NCBI GenBank assembly: GCA_032871835.1
Contig: CM065296.1
Coordinates: 3,978,001-4,042,000 of the forward strand
Origin: Dipteronia dyeriana
Taxonomy: Eukaryota > Streptophyta > Magnoliopsida > Sapindales > Sapindaceae
Direction: 5' to 3'
Length of the DNA: 64,000 nt
A program made the position numbers and the translations under genes. Shown here one piece after another: positions 21,719 through 32,444 of the stretch. How positions within the stretch are numbered: the first letter of the stretch is position 1; every line of letters starts with the position of its first letter. The notes beneath the pieces were generated by a model. That model did no database searches. It was not told the DNA's origin and saw nothing but the letters and a program-made list of their open reading frames with translations.

Positions 21719-24100
21719 CTATCTATCATCGACATTGTTGTTAACTAGTACCAATTCGATATTCTCAGCTTCTTCTGGAGATTCTTCGGTCTCTTCTCTT
21801 TACGAGCTACTAATACTTCATCTGGAATGAAGGTTGAATCTTGATCACCTCTAGGCACCAGAAATATCAGACTACGCGGTGTGATTCTCAATATGTTTCG
21901 GATCAAAATGGCGGGCTAAAGGTTGTGGAATTGAATTCTTGTGACCTTCAATATATGTAGGCCTCCTCCCCATGAAGATGCGAGGACTCCAGCATTGTCA
22001 ATTGCCATCAAAAGAGCGAAGAACTTGCCTTCAATACTGGGTGGACATAGCTGGGAACTGAGTACGAGAAGTGGCATCCATTTCTGCCTCCCCGAACACC
22101 TTCATTGATTACAATGGCCACGAAATCCGGTATGCCAAATGCCAAGTTCCATCGCAATACCAGCATCAAATCTAGCATACCGGATAAACCAGAGTAATTG
22201 AGCCCAAAATAGCAAGTCTCGAAAAGGGTAGTCCTTTAAAGCATTTTGGTAGAGTATTGCAGCTAGAAGGGAACCAACTGGACCAACGGAGAGTTGTTTC
22301 CGTCAAGAAGAGATATCTAAATGCTTGGTTTGATTTTGATTGACAATTTTTGAAACCAACATAGAAAACAAAGTACCTTTGAAAAAGATGGACCGGCTTT
22401 TGAGTCTGTACCAGTAAAACAACCCTTCATTGATGTCCAAGCTCAGTACGAATGATAGATACATGTATAAACATGGCCTCCATACAAGCGGGAATTTCAA
22501 CGTTGTCCACGTAGCTTTTCCAGCATCAGCAAACTTCTGATTTACCTTTGATTCACCAATTAAGACTTCAAGATATGAATGAATGAATATACATGGACTA
22601 ATTGAACCAGTCATTGACATATGGACAGACTAGAAGTACCTGTTTGTAGTTGAAGTTGGTGACAGGAGGCTCATCGAGCAAAGTTCCGACTAAGAATACA
22701 AGTGTGGCTGGAATTGTCAGCAAGCCGAAGACTCCCTACAAAAATCTTACTATTATGTGGAAGGACATGATTTCGTAAAAGGTTTTGGAGAATGTTGTCA
22801 AATAAGATGGTTATCTTAGGTCCTATTAGGTGAACGAAGATGCCACTAATGGAGAATCCTACTAGAGCTCCAATGGAGGCAGTTAGAGAACACAAGCTTT
22901 GCATATCAGATGCAAGGGAACGATGAATGATGCTGTTCTGTGCAACACAGGCATCAATGGTCAGGTCTGCTATCGCAACCCCAGCACTTCCTACGGTTAA
23001 TGACAACACAGCTAATGCAAGATGCAATTTTTCGTGCAATGACACCAATAGCATTGAGGTCACACCAAGAAATCCTGAAATCAACATTCAACCGTATCAA
23101 CTACACAATATTTGTAGTGCCTGATTGAGGTTGCAATTAATTCAGTGCTAAAAAATTATCACTTGCAACAACTTCTGTTTATGCAAATCTAACAAAAATT
23201 GTTCCATTCAGTCCATCCACTAAGAAAATCCACCAAATGAAACTAAAATCTCTATAAAGTTTTTTGTTCGCTGAGGTTGCATTTTCAGACTGAATACAAA
23301 ATGGAGATAACAAAATAGCTCAAATCCATCAATTAATGACAACAAAGCTAATGCAAGATGCAGTTTTCCGTGCAATGACACCAAGAGCATTTAGGTCATG
23401 CCAAGAAATCCTGGAATCAACACATCAACCGTATCTTGATATATAATGTTTGTATCAAGATTCCACCAAATTCAACCCAGCATTTGAATCATTTAGTGCC
23501 TAATTGCGATTGCAACTCAGTGCTCAAAAATTATCAATTACAACAACTTCTGTTTATTTAAATCTAACAAATGTTCCATGTAGTACATCACTAAGAAAAT
23601 CCAACGAATGAAACTAAAATCTATCATGTAGTCCATCACTAATTGCATTGACATTTTCAAATTGAATACAAAATACTACTAAAATGATGATAACAGAACA
23701 CTAAAATTCATCAATTACCAGCTAACATAAAATAAGGGTGTCTACGGTACCCGGAAATTGGGAGAACATCAGTGAGGAGACCCCAAAGAGGCTTGACAAT
23801 CCAAGGAATTGAAGTGATTCCTGCATAGACTTGAGCCTCAGAAGGCTGAAACTTTTGAACATCCTTCATGTAATAGTCAGTCGCGACACGTGCTAGAGCT
23901 CCACCCAATCCCTGGCTTATTCCACAGACAACCACCACACCAAACACAAAGCTCCAATGTGTCTTTGTGAACTGCATTTTGATCCAATCAATTGGTGTCA
24001 AGAAGAACCATCCACAACACCCTCTTTTGGGTTCATTTTCAAGCACAAACTCAACCTCGACTACCTCTTTAGGGGCTTCCAGATTCTCTTCCTCCACCAT
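21719..24100 (-). pseudogene. Folate-biopterin transporter-like gene, decayed
   Basis: Five exon blocks on the minus strand match the plant folate-biopterin transporter family (BT1, major facilitator type; multi-pass membrane proteins, some plastidial). Block 1, 24100-23719, contains TPIDWIKMQF, GISQGLGGALARVATDYYMK and KPLWGLLTDVLPISGYRRHP. Block 2, 23074-22815, contains [17 protein letters not shown]. Block 3 is 22736-22640 ([20 protein letters not shown]). Block 4, 22545-22377, has WRPCLYMYLSFVLSLDINEG. Block 5, about 22290-21719, contains [16 protein letters not shown] and LVPRGD. Damage: the donor after block 2 reads AT instead of GT, a frameshift follows GLFYW in block 4, and block 5 has frameshifts and stops. 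Start chosen at MVEEENLE; an upstream in-frame ATG lies at 24175. Confidence 0.9.
23000..23700. repeat. ~340-bp tandem duplication inside intron 1
   Basis: The stretch 23000-23330 (start of exon 2 of the transporter relic plus upstream intron) recurs at about 23335-23695, with shared text such as ACAAAGCTAATGCAAGATGC versus ACACAGCTAATGCAAGATGC and ACCAAGAAATCCTG versus GCCAAGAAATCCTGG. The second copy would present a duplicate, damaged acceptor and exon 2 start. Confidence 0.85.
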
Positions 24101-24504
24101 AACTAAACTACTCTTCTGTCTACTTCTCCTGAGAAATCTACAGAAAACAGAACAACAACAACCAAAGTCAGCCACACGTCAATCACATAAAGTTAGAAAG
24201 AAGTAGGACCCACTAAATAAAAGAGAATAGAGATATTAGTTTGTGCAAAATTTTGAAGGTAGTCTAGGAGACGCTAATTAAGGGGGAAAATGCAAAATCA
24301 TATGCCAAATAAAAAGGTCACATAATATCTAACTTGATTGAGACTAATAGCCTAGTTTCAGGTGTCGTTTATAGTAGTAGTATCATCCACCTATAAGCTA
24401 CATTATAAATGAATTAAGAGTTCAGTCTGGTTGATTGAGCAGTTATCAAATCAAACTTGTCCTCGCTGGGAACACAGAGAAATGTTACCGCTAAGCGCTA
24501 GCAA

Positions 24505-25945
24505 TGCCAAGACTTCATCAGTAACGAATGCAATCAGGGAAGAAGCCACAAAAATGATGATAGAGTGTGCTCATGTAAACATATTGCCAGCTTGCAAAGT
24601 GGAATACAGCCCCATCAACAGATATAACAGTGCAATTAAAAAGAGTGAAAAGGAAAAAAAATATTAATGAACTAGCATACTCTGATAGTTATATATAGCC
24701 CCCCGACTTAACCAAAATGAAACGGGCCATCAAACAGCAGAGTTATGACGTGGTATAGTCTTATAGTATATAGATGATGCATTAAATTAAGATACCAATG
24801 TTTGTTCATATTCATTATGAGTTAATGACTACTACTCCTGACAACCCTAACTTTAGAATTGATTTCTGCAAGGCAAATAATAACTTCAACAGACTAGCAT
24901 ATAAATTTTTTAAGATATTTACATGCTTAATTGAATTCGTGAATCTTAATTTGAAAGTTTTTTTGGTTAATAATGCATAAACCGAGACAAACTAAATCAC
25001 GCATCCCTTCTTCTCAAAATAAAAAATAAAAAATAAAAAAATCACACATCCCTTAGGGTCATATAGAGCTCTTCAACACAGCTCTATAGAGCTTGTTGTC
25101 AATTTACATTCTGATACAAATAAATAACACATTAAAAAATTTATCATCTTCTCATATCCCTTCAGCAACTGCAGAAAACCCCAGTATAAAATCATGCACA
25201 GCAAATTGAAATAACAAGCGACTTGATTTTCCGCTTTCTGGTACGAATGTAGTGCATAAACCATTGTCAAACTGCCAATTACATACTACCAAAAACTTTA
25301 ATACCTCATCTTTAAACCAAATTCAACAAGTCAACCACAATGTGTAAAATGAAAGCCTGTAAAATGAAAATGCAATCATTGAACAATATATATATAAATA
25401 AATACTCAAATCTTAGTTTCATATCCCTGTAAATGATGTTTGAACCATGTTCATCATCTACATCCAAGTGAAAAAAGCATAAACAAGTAAACAGCAACAA
25501 AAAGACACCACCAAATTGGTACTCAGAAACCTAAACAACAGCAAATAAGTGCAAAACACAGTTTGTTAACACTAACAAACCCGTTCTCCACATCAAAGTT
25601 CTACTGCTTTAGTGTGCCTTCCTTCACCGTGGCAGTGACTCCTGTTTCTCAGAAGCTAATCCGTAAATTCAGTAAACCTGACAGAAATGTAGATAAATAA
25701 AAACAAAATCAGATGATCTGGTTCGACCATAAAATTTAAAGCAGATAGATTGTTAAAAATGAACTAGATAGGTATTGAGAGTGTACCAAAGCGAAGACGT
25801 GAGCTGCGATCAATAAAACCAACATAAACAATACCAGATTGAGCATCCACGGCTGTGACGACTGCCGACGTTGACTGTTGCTCGCTCACCATTTCTAGAG
25901 AGAGAGAGAGAGAGAAATTTTGATTGGAGCTTTATAGAGAGAAAA
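24505..25945. repeat. ~1.4-kb tandem duplication, first copy
   Basis: Direct repeat with 25977-27325. Shared landmarks are ACATATTGCCAGCTTGCAAA (24581; ACATATTGCCAACTTGCAAA at 26057), the TGGTTAATAATG stretch and the small membrane-protein gene at the right end of each copy. Confidence 0.9.
25609..25892 (-). pseudogene. Small membrane protein, copy 2 (broken)
   Basis: Same gene as 26989-27275. Exon 1 (25892-25787) is 106 bases instead of 105, with an altered stretch after MVSEQQSTS that throws the membrane segment out of frame. Exon 2 (25677-25609) reads VY then a TGA, replacing the Trp codon. The splice sites are kept. It is therefore a pseudogene of the duplicated family. Confidence 0.75.
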
Positions 25946-25976
25946 CGATGAGACCTGAGCTGGACTAGAATACGGC

Positions 25977-27325
25977 AATACTTAACGAGTAATGAAAGCA
26001 ATCAGGAAAGACACCACAAAAATGATGGTAAAGAGCTTCGAGTACACTCATGTAAACATATTGCCAACTTGCAAAGTGGAATACAGCCCCATCTACCGAT
26101 ATAAAAGTTCAATTAAAAAGAGCATAAAGGAAAAACAAATTTTTAATGGACTAGCATACTATGATTGTTAAATATAGCCCCTAACTTAACCAAAATGAAA
26201 TGGGCCACCTGGCCATCAAACAGCACGAGTTATGACGTGGTATAGATGGTGTACTAAATAAGGATCACTGTTTGTTCATATTCGTTATGATTTAATGACT
26301 ACTACTCTTGAGTCCTGACATCCCTAAACTCTAGAATTGATTTCTGCAAGGCAAATAATAACTTCAGCAAACTAGCATAGGCTACAAAAGCCAGAAGTTT
26401 AAAGAAATTTCCATGCTCATCTGAATCATTAGTTCATGAATCATAATTTGAAAGGTTTTTTGGTTAATAATGGATAAACCGAGACAAATTAAAACACACA
26501 TCCCTTAAAGGTCTAATAGAGCTCTTAAACACAGCTCTATAAAGCTTATTGTCGATTTACATCCATAAATATCATATCAATTTTTTTATCATCTACTCAT
26601 ATTCGCTCAGCAACCGCAGAGAACCACGGATGAAATAATGCACAGTGCGAAATTGAAATAAGGAATGACCTAATCTTCCGCTTTCTGGTACAAATGTGGC
26701 ACAAATGAAATGCATTTGACCACAATGTGTAAAACTTAAACCTATAAAATGAAAATGCAATCAATGAACAATAGGAAAAAAAACATTCAAATCTTAGTTG
26801 CAGATCCCTATAAATGTTGTTTGAACCATGTTCATCTTCTACATACAAGTGAAAAAAGCATAAACAAGTAAACAGCAACAAAAACCACCACCAAACTAGC
26901 GCTCAGAAACCTAAACAACAGCAAATAAGTGCAAAACACAGTTTGTTCACACTCACAAACCTTTTCTCCACATCAAAGTTTTACTGCTTCAGTGTGCCTT
27001 CCTTTGCTGCGGCGGTGACCGCTGTTTCTCAGTAGCTAATCTGTAAATCCAGTAAACCTGAAAGAATTGTAAATATATAAAAACAAAATCAGACGATCTG
27101 GTTTGACCATAAAATCTGAAGCAGATAGATAGATAGCTAAAAATGGACTAGATAGGTATGGAGAGTGTACCAAAGCGAAGACGTGAGCTGCGATCAATAA
27201 AACCACCATAAACAGTACCAGATCCAGCATCCAGGGCCGCGTCGACGTCGACGTCGACTGTTGCTCGCTGACCATTTCTAGAGAGAGATGGAAATTTCGA
27301 ATTGGAGCTTTAGAGAGAGAAAACG
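25977..27325. repeat. ~1.4-kb tandem duplication, second copy
   Basis: Pairs with 24505-25945 in direct orientation. The second copy lacks several short stretches of the first and carries the intact version of the small membrane-protein gene. Confidence 0.9.
26989..27275 (-). CDS. Small single-pass membrane protein, intact copy (two exons)
   Basis: Exon 1 is 27275-27171 (105 bases, 35 codons), intron 27170-27058 (113 bp, GTACAC...TTTCAG), exon 2 27057-26989 (22 codons and TGA). The 57-residue product has a Ser/Thr-rich start (MVSEQQSTSTSTRPW), one hydrophobic helix of about 20 residues (residues 17-37, LDLVLFMVVLLIAAHVFAL) and a basic tail (RLATEKQRSPPQQRKAH). It is probably a single-pass membrane protein; no family name is known to me. 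The start codon is supported by conservation in all three copies and by exact in-frame joining. It is the only protein gene in the window without visible damage. Confidence 0.72.
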
Positions 27326-27557
27326 AATCGAACACCGAATAAGAAATGTGATTGACGTGGTTGGGTCGGGTCAGGATCATGTTATGTGTTGGGCTTGGGC
27401 ATATGGAAACCCGGTCCATTTGTGGCCGGTTGAGGTGATTTTGGTGTGACTTGACTGACTTATTTAAATTTGAAAAATTGAATTTATTTATCGACTTTTC
27501 TTTTAGCTTTTTTATTGATATAAAAAATTCAATAAACTTATGCCTTGATTTGTCTAA

Positions 27558-27566
27558 TTGCATAAA
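27558..27566. repeat. Left target duplication of MULE-1 (decayed)
   Basis: TTGCATAAA here pairs with TCATATAAA at 36245-36253, six of nine bases identical. Nine bases is the usual Mutator target duplication. Confidence 0.5.
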
Positions 27567-27593
27567 GGGGTCAAAAAATTATTAGCACTACTT

Positions 27594-27759
27594 GAGGGGT
27601 GTGTTGTGCAAATATCACCACTTTACTAATGTATGTTTAAAAGACACCAAAAGAGTGTTTGAGACAAAAATACCCCGAAGGGGTGTGTTGTGCAAATATT
27701 ACCATTTTACTAATGTATGTTTAAAAGGCACCAAAAGAGTGTTTGAGACAAAAATACCT
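27594..27759. repeat. 83-bp tandem duplication near left end of MULE-1
   Basis: Units 27594-27676 and 27677-27759 share GGGGTGTGTTGTGCAAATAT through GAGACAAAAATACC. MULE-2 has a single copy at its matching end, so the doubling happened in MULE-1. Confidence 0.9.
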
Positions 27760-28849
27760 CGAAATATTGTAACAGTGAGAAAATTGTCGTTTTCAAAGTC
27801 AGAGAGAAGCAACAGTTAAACCGACGGGAAACTAATCGACGGTGAAGTGACCGGAAGAGTTACGATTGACAAAGGTAAGATTGGTTTTTTTTTCCTCGTT
27901 TTTGTTGTTGTTAACTTGCATTACATGTTAGAATTGAGTTTTGTTGATAGGAATTGTAGAAATCGGTTAAAATAGAGATGTGAAAATGGTTATGGTTTAG
28001 GTTAGGGTTTGTAATTTGGTTGAATATCAGTTGAGGAAGATGAAATCTGGGTTTTCGAGACTTTTTTGAAGGGAATTGAGCTTATTTGTTTATGCGAGTT
28101 TTTTTTTTTTTGAAAATTAGGTTTTGGTAAATCGAGCTTTTCGAAAAGGAATCGAGCTTTTGTGAAAAGGAATCTAGCTTTTTTGAAAAGGAATCGAGAT
28201 TTTTTAAAAAAGAATCGAGCTTTTTTTTGAAAAGGATCGAGTCATTTGGAAAAGGATCGAGCTTTTTTGAATAGGTTTCGAGTTTTTTTGAAAAGAAATC
28301 AAGATTTTTTTAAAAAGAATCAAGCTTTTTTTAAAAAGGATCGAGCCATTTTGAAAAGGATCGAGCTGTTTTGAAAAGGATCGAGCTTTTTTGAATAGGT
28401 TCGAGCTGTTTTAGAATTAGATCGAGGGTATTTGAAAGAGATCGAGCCTTTTTGAAAAGGGATCGAGCTTTTTTGAAAGGCATCGAGCTTTTTGAAAATG
28501 AATCGAGCTTTTTTTGAATTGGATCGAGCCATTTTGAAAATGAATCGAGCTTTTTTGAATATGTTTCGAGCTGTATTTGAATTGGATCGAGCCTATTTGA
28601 AAGGGATGAAGCTTTTTTGAAAAGGGATCGAGCTTTTTTGAAAAGGGATCGAGCTTTTTTGAAAAGAGATCGAGCTTTTTTGAAAAGGGATCTAGCTTTT
28701 ATGAAAGGGATCAAGCTTTTTTTTTAAAGGGATCGAGCCTTTTTGAAAAGGAATCGAGCTTTTTTGTAAAGCAATCGAGCTTTTTTGAAAGGGATCGAGC
28801 TTTTAAAAAAAATTCTGTTTAATGATGTTGTATTTCTGTTACATTGCAG
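27760..28849 (+). promoter_or_regulatory. Leader and 5' intron of the ULP1-like gene
   Basis: A possible untranslated exon ends at 27874 (AAAG before GTAAGA). The next good acceptor is at 28848-28849 (CATTGCAG), directly before the ATG at 28850. The region between would be a 5' intron containing the A-tract array. MULE-2 keeps the same acceptor and ATG. No TATA box is assigned. Confidence 0.45.
28132..28806 (+). repeat. GATCGAGCTTTTTT array, left arm of MULE-1
   Basis: About 30 units of a 19-23-bp motif, core ATCGAGCTTTTTTGAAAAGG, in direct orientation. Runs of 5-8 T recur about every 21 bases. Open frames across it (for example repeated KKARSLF on the minus strand) are products of the repeat, not genes. 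The same motif forms arrays near the other MULE-1 end and near both ends of MULE-2. Confidence 0.92.
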
Positions 28850-31800
28850 ATGAGAATTAGGTTGAGGGATTTGCTTAAAACTCCAGAAGGATACTGGTAC
28901 GAGGGCAAATTGACACAACACAACCATTTTAATGCCCTCGCCCATATAGACGACGTGTTGAACCGTGTCCATGTAGAATTTACAGATGAAGACCGCTGGC
29001 GGTTCATGGCGTCATGTTTCGGGCATTTCCTAACGATGCATAGGGAGATGAAGTTTTCCTGTGGTATTATCCATCGGTTGCTTTTGAGGGAGCTCCATCA
29101 TAACGGCCCTACAGATGAGATGCACTTCATGTTAGGAACCCAATCGGTGAGGTTTTCAAAGGTGGAATTTTACCTGATCACCGGACTGCGGTTTGGAGTT
29201 ATACCAGAGACCACCATGTATGCAGCAGTGTAGAATGGCATACATGAGCGGTACTTTCCTGGAGCCGAGGAGGTGTCGCTGGAGCAGATTATGGGTGTTG
29301 TCACCAGCGCAGATTTCGTAAAGGCGTACGATGCTGTCAAGCTCTGCCTCTTATATATGCTGAACTGGATACTGATAGGGGTGGATGAGAGATTCAAGAT
29401 TCCAGTTTGGCAGTTTCGGCTGGTTGAGGAGCTCGATGTGTTTGACGTGTTCCCATAGGGTGCCCACGTGTACAGGCATTCTATTCACTCATTCAAGCAT
29501 GCATTTGACGGGCGAAGAGACGGGTTCGAGCTACGCCAACAGGAAAATGGCGCTGACGTACATAGGGTGGAGACCTACAACATATACGGTCTATCTCATG
29601 TCCTGTTGGTAAGAAGTTCGAACTACAAATTGTACTTTATTGTTGGTGCCCAAAATTGTATGGATACTTATCGTACTTATATTTGATGTAGATATTTGCT
29701 TTGAAGGTGATCCCTGCTTTGGCGAAAAAGGTCGGTGTCCGGAGGGTTACTGATCTGACTCCCCGTATTTTGAAGTGGGAGTTGACCAAACAACCGAGAT
29801 GGAACAAGCTAGCAAAGATTTTCAAAGCCAGGGTATGTATTTATTTTGTTAATGTTTTTATTAGTTAGTATTTGTACATTGACATTGTTCTAACTAATAT
29901 TTCAGATGTTTACGATCAAGGAACTGGTGCCGACACCAGCTGAGAGATAGGCACCGTATTATGTATGGCTAAACAAGGGGGGAGCCTGTGTATAGAAGAG
30001 GACATGGATGATATGCCGCCTGAGGTCCTTGATCAGACCACCTTAGGCTGGATCAGTGGTACAGACAGGACCATTGACAGTGAGGGATCTGAGCCCGCTG
30101 CTGGGGGTTTGAGGCCTAGTGACAGTGAGGGATATGAGACAGACCCTCAACGAGAAAGGCATGGGCATAGACGGGTTCGGTTTTCCACCCCCAGATATGG
30201 TACTTCTACAGGGGATTCCCGTGGGGGCGTTGGACGTGATGGAGAGGTAAGTTAAAAACATAGTTTAGTGTTTTTTTATTAACACATGCTGATAGTTTTT
30301 TACTAACAATGTAGACATGATTTCAGGCTCCGTGGGCAGAAATGTTGAACGATATGTGTGAAGGCCTCCGAAAGAGTGACGAGGATCGACAACGTCAACA
30401 CTTGGAGTTGTTGGATATGATCCGGAAGAGTGATGAGGATCGTCAGTAGCAACACCGATTGTTATTGGATATGATCCGGGGGCTTCAAGGTTCGACAATT
30501 CGTATATACCGGGACACACCGGGATGGCCCCCCACCTCCCAACACATCGATCCCCCCACTTCCTAGCACATCGATTCAGCCACAACGGTCCCCTCCCCCA
30601 CCTAGCACGTATGTGGCGTCGGAGAGGTCCTCTCCCCTACCCAGCACGTCTGTGCCGTCGGAGTGGTCCTCTCCCCCACCCATAACGACTGTGGCATCGG
30701 AGAGGTCCCCTCCCCCACCCAGCACGTCCGTGGTGTTGGAGCGGTCCCCTCTCCCACCCAGCACGTCCGTGGAGTAGAAGCGGTTCCCTCCCCCACCCAG
30801 CACATCTGTGCCTTCGGAGCGGTCCCCTTTCCTTGTACCTTCGGAGCGGTCCCCTCTCCCACCCAGCACGTCCGTGCCATCGTAGAGGTCCCCTCTCCCG
30901 GCCAATACATCGAAGCATTTAGGTAAGCGCGGATGGCAATTGGTGAGCCCTTACACAGATCCATGCCGACCAAAGAGGTTGAGGACACGACCCGAGTCCG
31001 TGGAACACATTTTTGACCCCCACGAACTAGTGGACGTTGACTACCTTACGGCATACAAGGCCTTCAAGAGTAACATCAACGGGGAACAGTGAGTCCAACT
31101 TTTTATAATACAAATGGATGTACATTTCTTGTTTATTCAAATTTATGTATAGCGAAGGTAATTCAATCATTAAACAGACGTGATGTGGATGTGCTGGCAC
31201 CAGTTACCGCGGGATGGTTCGTGCGTATGCAGTCCAACTTCATGGACTTGGAGGACACGGTACGTACTTATTAAATTTCATATTAACGTTTGTGTAAGTA
31301 TTGTTGAATTGTTAACAATTACGGTGGTTTTATTGTTGTCAGCATATGGATGCATACCTCAATATTCTTCGCAAGCGTCAGCGAGGATTCCATAATGTGT
31401 ACAACCAGAGGATCAACGTGTTAGATACACAGTTTTATATAAGTAGGTATAACATTTGGGAAGCAAATCGGATTTTCTGGTTATTTATTATTAATACGAT
31501 ATTGTCAATGCTTGTACATCCACTTATGTTGTACATGTGGGAGAGGATGATGCCTCGCGATTCGTACGGTGCTGTGACCATGGCAAGGTGGAATGTGTTA
31601 CAGTCCCGATGGTTGAAAGAGGACATTCTGACGGTCCGTGGAGCAACCACAAATGGAAACCGCCCATGGCACGAGGTTGACCTGGTAAGTGTTACATGAT
31701 GGAGATGATTAAAAAAAAACTGTTCGTTTATCCTCAGCTAACACGGCATGCAAACTATTACAGGTGCTGATTCCGTGCAAAGTTGGGACCCAACATTGGC

Positions 31801-32266
31801 TGGTGGTGAGCGTCTACCTTTGTCGCTGGAAGATTGAGATTTATGACCCCTGGAGGCAGGAAGTCCCTTATTAGATCAGGCACCAGCAGGTCCGGCCATT
31901 ACGGTGGTTTTTACCCTCTATATTGAGTGACGCAGGGTTCCACACAACACGATGAGCTGGTCATCGGGCGTTCCCTAGGGAAAATAAGCCATTCTCGGTC
32001 AGCCTGATGCATACTTCTACAGTCCCCCAACAAAAGAAATTGCAAGACATTCTATTTCATTCACATGTTTAGATATTCTTTATGAACGATTTCTAATGGT
32101 GTTTTATGTGCCGAATTGCAGAGGTAACTGTGGTCCCCATACTTTGAGACTTATCGAGTACATACTGGCGGGTCGAAGGCCTTTTGATTGGTCAAAGGAC
32201 GACATATGGATCATTCAGAAGAAAATGGTTGTGGAGATTTTTTCTAACTCCAGGCCTGCCAAGTGA
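28850..32266 (+). pseudogene. ULP1-like cysteine protease gene of MULE-1 (DUF1985 + C48)
   Basis: Exon 1 (28850-29608) encodes a DUF1985-type N-terminal domain (FGHFLTMHREMKFSCGIIHR, ITGLRFG, WILIGVDERFKIPVWQFRL). Later exons include 29692-29832, 29906-30246 and 30327-31088, then short exons to a final one ending at TGA 32264. The C-terminus has the C48/ULP1 protease signature: QHWLVVSVYLCRWKIEIYDP (His, Asp) and GNCGPHTLRLIEYILAG (Cys). These enzymes cleave SUMO-like proteins; why MULEs carry them is unknown. Stops at about 29231 (VAA-V*NGIH), 29456 (FP*GAH, expected Trp) and after EVPY disable it. Exon limits are from consensus sites only. Confidence 0.85.
30590..30905 (+). repeat. ~39-bp minisatellite coding a Pro/Ser-rich linker
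   Basis: About eight units related to TCGGAGCGGTCCCCTCTCCC plus ACCCAGCACGTCCGTG. In the frame of the ULP1-like gene they give about 13-residue repeats such as VASERSPPPPSTS. They lie between the DUF1985 and protease domains. The matching region of MULE-2 (about 55780-56070, minus strand) has a different unit arrangement. Confidence 0.8.
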
Positions 32267-32444
32267 TTTTTTGTATATTCCCATTTTATATGTACACAGA
32301 CATGTAATTAATTCATGAATATTAATTCGTTCATTATTCATTCATTAATATTAATTCATTCATTAATAAGTAATTATTGCAAATCCAAATTATTACAATA
32401 TGATGCACATCCAAAAGTTTTCAATGTGATCGAAACTTTGTCAT

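Noticed and set aside
28331..28714. Open frame with repeated KKARSLF on the minus strand, and IELF-type frames at 57925-58359
   Set aside because: They are created by ~21-bp repeats (a multiple of three) that lack stops in some frames; no start context or relatives.
30576..30988. Gly- or Arg-rich minus-strand frames with WVGEGT/AGWERGPLR repeats
   Set aside because: Shadow frames of the Pro/Ser minisatellite of the ULP1-like gene on the plus strand.
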